Below the pieces are notes generated by a model, which was not told where the DNA came from, did not search any database, and saw nothing but the letters and a program-made list of their open reading frames with translations. 33,331 nucleotides of DNA, taken from positions 1-33,331 of the forward strand of contig JAZUKE010000107.1 in NCBI GenBank assembly GCA_045643125.1. Reading direction: 5' to 3'. Shown here in pieces: positions 7,622 to 14,400 of the stretch. Within the stretch, counting starts at the first letter, position 1. The number at the start of each line of letters is the position of its first letter. The stretch comes from UBA1206 sp045643125. GTDB lineage: Bacteria > Bacillota > Clostridia > Oscillospirales > CAG-382. Both the position numbers and the translations under genes were made by a program.

Positions 7622-9795
7622 ATCTTTTCGAGTATCCACATACTGCTTGAAAACTCGGCAGTGCAATTCACTCTGACGCCGAATCCCATAAGCTGGGCGC
7701 CGGAATACACGTCGCCCGTTCTGACGTCTTTGTAGAGCGAATTTTCTTCAAGCCCTTTAAGAGGCAGATGCTCGTTTCTGTCGTAGACTCTGACGTGCGT
7801 GTTCACATAGACGGCGATGCAGGTCTTTTTGTCACCAGACACGGTACACCACGCGGCACATTCTTCCTCATAGTTGTTTCTGAGCCGGTAATAATCACCG
7901 TTCACAAGGACGTCGCCGTATTTTTTATACAGCTCCGCGCTTTCGGTGACGAGTTTTTTGTCTTCGTCCGAAAGCTTGGTGGGATCGAGTTCGTATCCGA
8001 ACGAGCCGTTGAACGCCACGTTGAAGCGCGTTTCAAACGGAGTGACGTGCCCGACCTGATGATTCGGGGAAGCCGAAACGTGTCCCGTCATAGACGAAAG
8101 CGGATAGACGAGAGACGTGCCGTACTGTATTTTGAGACGTTCGATGGCGTCGGAGTTGTCGCTCGTCCAGGTCTGCGGCATATAGTAAAGCATACCGCAG
8201 TCGTATCTTCCGCCGCCTCCGGAGCAGGATTCAAAGAGTACGTCCGGGAAATCGGTGACGAGCCTTTCAAGCACGGAGTAAAGTCCGAGATAATATCTGT
8301 GCAGAACTTCACCCTGTCTGTCACGCGGGAGAAGCGCCGAGCCGACCTCGGCGACATTGCGGTTGAAATCCCATTTGATATAGTCCACGGTCTTCTGACG
8401 GAGCAAGGACGCGACGCTTTCGTAGATATAGTCGCAGACGTCTTTTCTCGAAAGATCGAGGATGAGCTGTCTTCTGCCCTCGGAACGCGGTCTGTTTTCA
8501 ACGTGCAGGCACCAATCCGGGTGGCTTCTGTAAAGGTCGGAATCGGGGGATATCATCTCCGGCTCAAACCATATACCGAGTCCGCAGCCTTTTTCGGCAA
8601 GAAGCGAATGGATCCTGTCAAATCCGTTGGGGAGTTTATTTCTGTTTATGTACCAATCGCCGAGCGAGCAGCTGTCGTCGTTTCTCTTGCCGAACCAGCC
8701 GTCGTCGATGACGAGCATCTCGATGCCGAGATCGGCGGCACATTCGCTGATTTTCAACAGTCTGTCTTCGTCAAAACCGAAATAGCAGGCTTCCCAGCTG
8801 TTGAGCAGCACGGGGCGGCGTTTGTTTCTGTATTTCCCTCTTATAAGTCTGTCGTTGATGAGACGGTGGAACGAATGTGTCATACCCGTAAAGCCGGACG
8901 AAGAATAGCAAAGCGCCGCTTCGGGCGTGACGAAAGTTTCTCCTGCTTCCGTCTTCCAGGCAAAGCCGTCGGGATTTATTCCCGCAAGAAGACGGCAGGT
9001 GTTGTACTGTCCGCCCTCGACAGACATAGAATGTGAGCCGGAGTAAACGAGCAGCGACGCATAGACGTCTCCGTGGTCCTCATCGGCATTGCGGGAGGAA
9101 ATGATGATAAACGGGTTGTGAACGTGTCCCGAGGAGCCTCTGCGGCTTGCAAGCTCGGTCTTGCCGTGAAGGATCGGATGACGCTCGATCATTCTTTCCT
9201 TTTCGTGCGTGCCGTAGTTGGAAACGAGGTCATAGTCCATCCTGTCAAAGTCTATCGCCGCCGAAGCCGCCGCTTTTATTACGAAGGTATTTTCGCCTTC
9301 GTTCGTTATTTCGGCGTGGCGCGTGATGATATCGTAGTCGTAAAAGACGGTATAAAACAGCTTTACACCCACTCCGCCGACTTCGTCGCGGAGATATATC
9401 ACGAGAGTATCGGCGTTATCGCCTTTTTCGGTATAGAACGCGGGAAGCCCGGGAATCGACGGCTTGCCGCTCGTTATCTCGTGCGAAACGTAACGCAGAT
9501 CGACGATATCGCTTCCGTCGGAATTGATTATTTCAAGTGCGGGAGAGCGCAGGTCACCTCTGCCGAAGCAGGGATATTCGAGCGGCGTATCATCGAGTAT
9601 GAAGCCCGTGCAGCCTTCAAGACGCGGCGAAAAGGCGGCTTTGCCCTGGAACCAGCGCATATACGAATGATCGGCGACGTTCAGACGTTTTCCGTAATAA
9701 ACGTGTACGAGAAATCCGTCGCGGACGTGCATAACGTAGGAAGAATTTGCCGTGTCGAGCTGGAACTGCATCTGTTCCGCAGAGAAAGTGATCAT
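7618..9795 (-). CDS. alpha-galactosidase, glycoside hydrolase family 36
   Basis: A 725-residue cytoplasmic enzyme (no signal peptide) that removes terminal alpha-galactose, for example from raffinose-type sugars or melibiose. Family hallmarks are all present: the WEACYFGFDE strand, VIDDGWFGKR (362-371), GIWFEPEMISPDSDL (407-421), the nucleophile Asp 476 in YIKWDFNRN, ESCSGGGGRYD (522-532) and the acid/base motif TSDNSDA (544-550). Length is typical for GH36. The ATG at 9795 has AAAGGAG upstream. It begins 38 nt after mgtE in the same direction and overlaps the next gene by 4 nt. No sugar transporter or LacI-type regulator is next to it. Confidence 0.97.
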   Translation of the reverse strand: MITFSAEQMQFQLDTANSSYVMHVRDGFLVHVYYGKRLNVADHSYMRWFQGKAAFSPRLEGCTGFILDDTPLEYPCFGRGDLRSPALEIINSDGSDIVDLRYVSHEITSGKPSIPGLPAFYTEKGDNADTLVIYLRDEVGGVGVKLFYTVFYDYDIITRHAEITNEGENTFVIKAAASAAIDFDRMDYDLVSNYGTHEKERMIERHPILHGKTELASRRGSSGHVHNPFIIISSRNADEDHGDVYASLLVYSGSHSMSVEGGQYNTCRLLAGINPDGFAWKTEAGETFVTPEAALCYSSSGFTGMTHSFHRLINDRLIRGKYRNKRRPVLLNSWEACYFGFDEDRLLKISECAADLGIEMLVIDDGWFGKRNDDSCSLGDWYINRNKLPNGFDRIHSLLAEKGCGLGIWFEPEMISPDSDLYRSHPDWCLHVENRPRSEGRRQLILDLSRKDVCDYIYESVASLLRQKTVDYIKWDFNRNVAEVGSALLPRDRQGEVLHRYYLGLYSVLERLVTDFPDVLFESCSGGGGRYDCGMLYYMPQTWTSDNSDAIERLKIQYGTSLVYPLSSMTGHVSASPNHQVGHVTPFETRFNVAFNGSFGYELDPTKLSDEDKKLVTESAELYKKYGDVLVNGDYYRLRNNYEEECAAWCTVSGDKKTCIAVYVNTHVRVYDRNEHLPLKGLEENSLYKDVRTGDVYSGAQLMGFGVRVNCTAEFSSSMWILEKI

Positions 9796-9833
9796 AAAAA
9801 TATCTCCTTTTTGTATAGGTCGAAGCCGTTTGA

Positions 9834-11195
9834 TCAGACAGAAGTGAGAAGCAGCTGCGCCACTTCAAAGAATACTATAAGAGAGATCGCGTCAACGATA
9901 GTCGTTATGAACGGCGACGCCATAACCGCAGGGTCGAATCCGAGTTTTTTTGCGATTATCGGAAGCGTACAGCCCACGAGCTTTGAGCAGAATACCGTCA
10001 CTATCAGAGTAACGCATACCACGAACGCTACCGAAACGGTAACGTCGTTGTGGAAAATGAGGTTGTCAACGAGCATTATCTTGCCGAAATTGGCGATCGC
10101 GAGCGCGATGCCGCAAAGGAAAGAAACGCGCATTTCCTTCCACATAACGCGGAGAATGTCGTTTATTCTTATTTCTTCGAGCGCAAGACCGCGGATTATT
10201 GTTACCGAAGCCTGGCTTCCGGCGTTTCCGCCGGTGTCCATAAGCATCGGTATGAAGGCGGTGAGCGCCATACTTCCGGCAAGTGCCGATTCAAAATTCG
10301 TGATTATCTGTCCCGTGAATGTTGCCGATACCATCAACAGCAGCAGCCACGGGATACGTTTGAGCGTGGTTTCAAAGACGCCGGTGCGGAGATACGGCTT
10401 GTCCGACGGAGTGATAGCCGCCATTTTTTCGATATCCTCGGTCGCCTCTTCTTCGATAACGTCCACCGCATCGTCGAACGTTACGATACCGACGAGCCTG
10501 TTTTCCTTGTCCACGACGGGCATCGCCAGAAAGTCATACTTCGACATTTCACGGGCAACGTCTTCCTTGTCTTCGTCGGTGGAAACGGAAATGACGTTCG
10601 TTTCCATAATTTCGCCCACCGTAGCGTCGTCAGGCGCCACGAGCAGGTCTTTTACCGTCAGCACGCCTTCAAGCACCTTGGCTTCAGTCGTGACGTAACA
10701 GGTATAGATCGTCTCTTTGTCAACACCGGTACGGCGTATATGCTTTATCGCCTCTTCGACCGTCATAAAGCCCTGCAGGGTGACGTACTCGGTGGTCATT
10801 ATGCTGCCCGCGGAATCCTCCGGGTAATTGAGCAGCTCGTTGATCTTTTTTCTGGTTTCGCTGTCTGCCGCCCTGATTATCCTTTTAACGACGTTTGCGG
10901 GCATTTCTTCGATGATATCGACCGTATCGTCAAGATACAGTTCGTCAAAGATCTCTTTCAGCATAATATCCGAAAAAGATTTGATAAGCAGCTCTTCGCC
11001 TTCGGGTGAAAGCTCTACGAACGTTTCGGCGGCAAGTTCTTTCGGCAGGACTCTGAAAACGAGAGGAAGGCTGTCCTCTTCGATCTCTTCGAGTGCCTGC
11101 GCGATGTCCTGCGGTGTTTCCTCCGCAAGAAATTCTTTGAGTTCTCTGTACTTCTTTGCTTCGAGAAGTTCTGTGATTTTTTCGTTCATTTCCAA
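9834..11195 (-). CDS. mgtE: magnesium transporter MgtE
   Basis: A 453-residue Mg2+ channel/transporter of the inner membrane. The acidic N-domain (about 1-130, with repeats such as ELLEAKKYRELKEFLAEE), two CBS domains (about 130-260, SIMTTEYVTLQ and IMETNVISVSTDEDKEDVA), a connecting helix and a C-terminal membrane part (about 275-453, with DTGGNAGSQASVTIIRGLAL, a signature of the pore) are in the usual order and length. A GGAGG site 10 nt before the ATG supports the start. Upstream lie a consensus promoter and a roughly 190-nt structured leader, which suggests Mg2+ or another ion controls it. GH36 and the surface protein follow in the same direction without a clear terminator, so they may be partly co-transcribed. 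Confidence 0.97.
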   Translation of the reverse strand: MEMNEKITELLEAKKYRELKEFLAEETPQDIAQALEEIEEDSLPLVFRVLPKELAAETFVELSPEGEELLIKSFSDIMLKEIFDELYLDDTVDIIEEMPANVVKRIIRAADSETRKKINELLNYPEDSAGSIMTTEYVTLQGFMTVEEAIKHIRRTGVDKETIYTCYVTTEAKVLEGVLTVKDLLVAPDDATVGEIMETNVISVSTDEDKEDVAREMSKYDFLAMPVVDKENRLVGIVTFDDAVDVIEEEATEDIEKMAAITPSDKPYLRTGVFETTLKRIPWLLLLMVSATFTGQIITNFESALAGSMALTAFIPMLMDTGGNAGSQASVTIIRGLALEEIRINDILRVMWKEMRVSFLCGIALAIANFGKIMLVDNLIFHNDVTVSVAFVVCVTLIVTVFCSKLVGCTLPIIAKKLGFDPAVMASPFITTIVDAISLIVFFEVAQLLLTSV

Positions 11196-11206
11196 GTACC
11201 TCCGTT

Positions 11207-11327
11207 AAAAAATGATAGCTGACGTTTTTTCCGTCTGCTGGAAGTACGGTGAACGTAACGATGTCCCAACGTGTTATAAACCGAAAACGGCAAAAAGACA
11301 TCGTCGCGGTACGCCGTTGCTACTTCC
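11207..11327 (-). ncRNA. structured mgtE leader RNA, candidate cis-regulator
   Basis: On the minus strand GGAAGTA (plus 11321-11327) pairs with TACTTCC (plus 11240-11246), enclosing a perfect 8-bp ACGATGTC/GACATCGT helix (plus 11297-11304 with 11258-11265) plus ACGG/CCGT. It is followed by a second hairpin (plus 11217-11239, GACG...CGTC core with an A-A mismatch) and then ATCATTTTTT, a terminator-like tail immediately before the ribosome binding site. The core sequence does not match the M-box (ykoK) leader as I know it. Regulation by attenuation is inferred. Confidence 0.55.
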
Positions 11328-11391
11328 GGATTCCATTCTTTTCGCCCCTTTCGTTTTTCAGCGGATGTTTCACCGCTTTATTATCTTGTAT

Positions 11392-11420
11392 ATAATACCC
11401 TTTTTTGATACATTTGTCAA
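11392..11420 (-). promoter_or_regulatory. mgtE promoter
   Basis: TTGACA (plus 11415-11420) and TATTAT (plus 11392-11397) on the minus strand with a 17-nt spacer. It gives a leader of about 190 nt before mgtE. Confidence 0.8.
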
Positions 11421-11479
11421 GCAAAAACATATACTGCGTCTTTTAATTTGATAAATTCGGATTTTTTATCGAAAAAAGG

Positions 11480-11507
11480 TTGATTTTTGAGTTTTTGATG
11501 TTATAAT
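11480..11507 (+). promoter_or_regulatory. upp-ung promoter
   Basis: TTGATT and TATAAT separated by 16 nt, 45 nt before the upp start. A small hairpin (TGCCGG-ACT-CCGGCA, 11524-11538) lies at the beginning of the predicted mRNA, just before the AAGGAG site. Confidence 0.65.
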
Positions 11508-11551
11508 TGAGTCGAAGATAATATGCCGGACTCCGGCAGAAGGAGAGCACA

Positions 11552-12181
11552 ATGGGAAAAGTCACAGTATTCGATCATCCCCTCATCACTCACAAACTCA
11601 CGATAATGCGTCAGAAAGATACCGGTTCCAAGGATTTCCGCGAACTTCTTACTGAAATTTCGATGCTTATGGCATACGAGATCACCCGCAATCTTCCGCT
11701 CGAAGAAGTTGAAATAGACACGCCTATCTGCAAATGCACGCAGAAAATGGTAGCAGGCAAAAAGCTCGCCATCGTTCCCATACTCAGAGCAGGTCTCGGT
11801 ATGGTCGACGGCTTCCTCACCGTCTGCCCTGTTGCAAAGGTAGGTCATATGGGACTTTACCGCGATCCCGTTACCAAAGAGCCGCACAGATATTATTTCA
11901 AAGCGCCTGCCGACATTGCCGACAGACAGGTCATCGTAGTTGATCCGATGCTCGCCACGGGCGGATCCAGCATCGCCGCGATCAACGAACTCAAAAAGAT
12001 CGGCTGCAAGGATATTTCGCTTATGAACCTCGTTGCCGCTCCCGAAGGGGTCACGGCTGTCACCGCCGTTCATCCCGACGTAAATATCTACGTTGCCGCA
12101 GTTGACGAAAGACTCAACGAAAACGCATATATCGTTCCCGGTCTCGGCGACGCAGGCGACAGAATTTTCGGCACGAAATAA
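11552..12181 (+). CDS. upp: uracil phosphoribosyltransferase
   Basis: A 209-residue cytosolic enzyme that makes UMP from uracil and PRPP in pyrimidine salvage. Family motifs are clear: ILRAGLGMVDG near residue 77, the PRPP-binding VVDPMLATGGSS (about 129-140), and the uracil-binding C-terminus YIVPGLGDAGDRIFGT. Length matches Upp proteins. AAGGAG precedes the ATG by 6 nt. Its stop shares a base with the start of ung, so the two are an operon whose products both handle uracil (one salvages it, the other releases it from DNA). Confidence 0.98.
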   Translation: MGKVTVFDHPLITHKLTIMRQKDTGSKDFRELLTEISMLMAYEITRNLPLEEVEIDTPICKCTQKMVAGKKLAIVPILRAGLGMVDGFLTVCPVAKVGHMGLYRDPVTKEPHRYYFKAPADIADRQVIVVDPMLATGGSSIAAINELKKIGCKDISLMNLVAAPEGVTAVTAVHPDVNIYVAAVDERLNENAYIVPGLGDAGDRIFGTK

Positions 12182-12840
12182 TGGTAAACATCGGAAACCG
12201 CTGGGACGAGCTGCTTGCGGAAGAGTTTGCTTCCGAGAACTACAAAAAGCTGCGTGAATTCCTCAAGGACGAATACCGTCGTTTCACGGTACACCCCGAT
12301 ATGTACGATATTTTCAACGCGTTCCGCTACACCGATTACGACGACGTCCGCGCGGTCATAATCGGGCAGGACCCGTACCACGGCGAAGGTCAGGCGCACG
12401 GTCTTTCGTTCTCGGTCAAAGAGGGCGTGGAGGTACCGCCGTCGCTCCGCAACATATTCAAGGAGCTTCACGATGATCTCGGAACGCCGATACCGCCAAA
12501 CGGCTGTCTTGAAAGATGGGCAAAGTCGGGCGTTCTGCTTCTCAACACCGTGCTGACGGTACGCGACGGAGCAGCGGGAAGCCACAGACACAAGGGCTGG
12601 GAAGCGATAACCGACAAAGCCATAACGGCTTTGAACGAACGCGAAAAGCCGATGGTATTTCTGCTTTGGGGCAATTTTGCAAAAGAAAAACTGCCGCTCA
12701 TCACGAACAAGCGTCATCTTGTGCTGACGGCTCCGCACCCGTCACCGCTTTCGGCGTACTACGGATTTTTCGGCTGCCGGCATTTTTCCAAGTGCAACGA
12801 TTTCCTCATACAAAACGGTCTTGAACCGATAGAATGGTAA
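12181..12840 (+). CDS. ung: uracil-DNA glycosylase, family 1
   Basis: A 219-residue base-excision repair enzyme that removes uracil from DNA. Both family 1 motifs are present: GQDPYHG with catalytic Asp 64, and HPSPLSA with His 186, as well as the LLLNTVLTV strand. Positions agree with the E. coli enzyme. The ATG at 12181 uses the last base of the upp stop codon (TAATG) and has no good ribosome binding site of its own, so translation probably depends on reinitiation after upp. Confidence 0.98.
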   Translation: MVNIGNRWDELLAEEFASENYKKLREFLKDEYRRFTVHPDMYDIFNAFRYTDYDDVRAVIIGQDPYHGEGQAHGLSFSVKEGVEVPPSLRNIFKELHDDLGTPIPPNGCLERWAKSGVLLLNTVLTVRDGAAGSHRHKGWEAITDKAITALNEREKPMVFLLWGNFAKEKLPLITNKRHLVLTAPHPSPLSAYYGFFGCRHFSKCNDFLIQNGLEPIEW

Positions 12841-12885
12841 ACCAAAGTCTGCAAACTGCCCCAGACCGAGACAAACGAAGTTATT

Positions 12886-12942
12886 TTCGGCGAAAAGCGA
12901 GCGTCGCCGTAGTGTTCTACGGCAGTCGAGTTTTTCGTCGAA
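12886..12942. repeat. imperfect intergenic hairpin after ung
   Basis: TTCGGCGAAAA (12886-12896) pairs with TTTTCGTCGAA (12932-12942) with one G-U pair, and GCCGTAG (12906-12912) pairs with CTACGGC (12917-12923) around a TGTT loop, with short CGA/TCG pairing between. No T-run follows, so it is not a classical terminator. It looks like a mobile-type extragenic hairpin or a small structured RNA, but copy number cannot be checked here. Confidence 0.5.
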
Positions 12943-12990
12943 GCCGTTGAAATTATAAATAAAATCAAAAATTCCTATTGAAAAACTAAT

Positions 12991-13026
12991 TAAAGCGTAC
13001 TTCCAATCATTTTCAAGAGTACGCTT
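12991..13026. repeat. inverted repeat before the sialidase-fold gene
   Basis: AAGCGTACT and AGTACGCTT form a perfect 9-bp stem around a 16-nt loop. The sequence after it is AT-rich but lacks a true T-run; it may end the upp-ung transcript or serve as an operator. Confidence 0.45.
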
Positions 13027-13099
13027 ATATTATTGTTTATTTCATTTCAACGGCGTAAAGAACGAGTTTGTCAGTATTGTTTATATGGAGTATTATACT

Positions 13100-14335
13100 A
13101 TGAAAATGATAATAGGCGAGCCTCATATCGTCGCGCAAAGTTCAAAAGAAAAGCTTATCGGGGGCGGATATCAGGATCCGCTGATACGCTGCAGGGACGG
13201 AAAACTGTATCTGCGGTTCAGCGCGAGGATCGACGATCTCCTTGCTTTCGGCAAAGAGGACGTCAACCCGCTTTTCGTGTCCTCCGACGAGGGAAAAACG
13301 TGGGAAAGGTCGTTCGACCTTGACGAATGGATAATGGCGGCTCCTCCGCTTAAAAACGGCGACAGACTGCAGATGTGCGAATTCCCCACTCTGTACGACC
13401 TCCCCGAGCTGCCCGAAGCGGACGAACACAGAAAACGCATATCCTACTGCTGCGGACGAAGGACCGTCTATACAGTCGACGAGCTTACGCCGTACCTCGG
13501 CGACAAAATAGCAAAGGAATTTGAAGCAAAACGCATTCCCGCGGGAAAGTGTGTTCCGGTAAAGGAAAAATGCGTCGTTCGCTGGAAAAATATGGACGTG
13601 AGTTATTTTGAGGACTTCAGCCCCAAATTCCTCAAACGCCATTTCGGTATGCAGTATTACGCCGACAAAAACGGTGTCCTTTGGATGCCGCTCAACGGCG
13701 GGTACGTTATGGACGACGGCAGAATGGGCTCGCGCCGTTCGTGCATACATCTGCTGCGCTCCGACGACAACGGTCACACCTGGGACTACGTCAGCACCGT
13801 TCGGTACAAGGAAGAATACAACGTCCCCGAAGCGATAGACATTGAGGGATTTTTCGAAGCCGCCGTTCTGTTTGCCGAAAACGGCGATATCGTGCTGATA
13901 ATGCGTTCCGGCTCGCTGTCTCCGTATACGCTCGGCGACAAAGACCACCCCGCTCCCAAGATGTATTCGGTGCGTTCGTGCGATGACGGAAAAACGTGGA
14001 ACGAGCCGGAGGTTTTCTACGACTACGGCGTGTTCCCGCGTGCGGTCCGCCTTGAATGCGGCGCAACGCTTATGACGTCGGGACGCCCGGGAGTTTATGT
14101 AAGGGCATCCTGCGACGGTGATCTGTACGAATGGGACGACGTGAAGCATATACTTTCCGTCCCGGAAGACGAGATCTATACGGGATATTTCAGATACAGC
14201 TGCGCCAATAACGACCTTTGCGTCTTCGACGGAAACAGCGCATTCCTCGCGTACAGTGATTTCACGCTGACGGACGAAAACGGAGACAGAGCAAAATCCA
14301 TCCTGGTGCGAAAGATAAGTTTTGAAAATGAATAG
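13100..14335 (+). CDS. BNR/Asp-box protein, sialidase superfamily, cytoplasmic
   Basis: A 411-residue beta-propeller protein without a signal peptide. Asp-box motifs repeat along it: VSSDEGKTWE (about residue 60), LRSDDNGHTWD (about 218), VRSCDDGKTWN (about 290) and a degenerate VRASCDGDLYEWD (about 333). GGGYQDPLIRCRDGKLYLRFS near the N-terminus has the look of sialidase-like glycosidases. Whether it is a true exo-sialidase is open: I do not see a clear RIP motif and cannot place the Arg triad. The ATG at 13100 is chosen because GGAG lies 9 nt before it; ATG 13085 lies on that site. It is a single gene with a strong terminator; an intracellular location implies small imported substrates. Confidence 0.8.
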   Translation: MKMIIGEPHIVAQSSKEKLIGGGYQDPLIRCRDGKLYLRFSARIDDLLAFGKEDVNPLFVSSDEGKTWERSFDLDEWIMAAPPLKNGDRLQMCEFPTLYDLPELPEADEHRKRISYCCGRRTVYTVDELTPYLGDKIAKEFEAKRIPAGKCVPVKEKCVVRWKNMDVSYFEDFSPKFLKRHFGMQYYADKNGVLWMPLNGGYVMDDGRMGSRRSCIHLLRSDDNGHTWDYVSTVRYKEEYNVPEAIDIEGFFEAAVLFAENGDIVLIMRSGSLSPYTLGDKDHPAPKMYSVRSCDDGKTWNEPEVFYDYGVFPRAVRLECGATLMTSGRPGVYVRASCDGDLYEWDDVKHILSVPEDEIYTGYFRYSCANNDLCVFDGNSAFLAYSDFTLTDENGDRAKSILVRKISFENE

Positions 14336-14337
14336 AC

Positions 14338-14381
14338 AAAAAAAGGATTTCCGCAGTTCAAAAAGCGGAAATCCTTTTTTA
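14338..14381. terminator. bidirectional terminator
   Basis: AAAAAAGGATTTCCGC pairs with GCGGAAATCCTTTTTT around a 10-nt loop; it separates the convergent sialidase-fold and dockerin genes. Confidence 0.93.
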
Positions 14382-14400
14382 TTCGGTTTATTATATACTT

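Noticed and set aside
7768..9036. Long open frame on the plus strand opposite the alpha-galactosidase
   Set aside because: The minus-strand frame has all GH36 motifs; the plus-strand product is Val/Phe/Arg-rich with no motif or ribosome binding site. It is a codon-bias shadow.
9073..10698. Long open frame of 541 codons on the plus strand opposite GH36 and mgtE
   Set aside because: It runs across the boundary of two clear minus-strand genes, has no ribosome binding site, and its product is low-complexity Ser/Thr/Ile-rich.
11207..11420. M-box (ykoK) Mg2+ riboswitch assignment for the mgtE leader
   Set aside because: The conserved M-box core as I know it is not visible on the minus strand; kept only as an unassigned structured leader.
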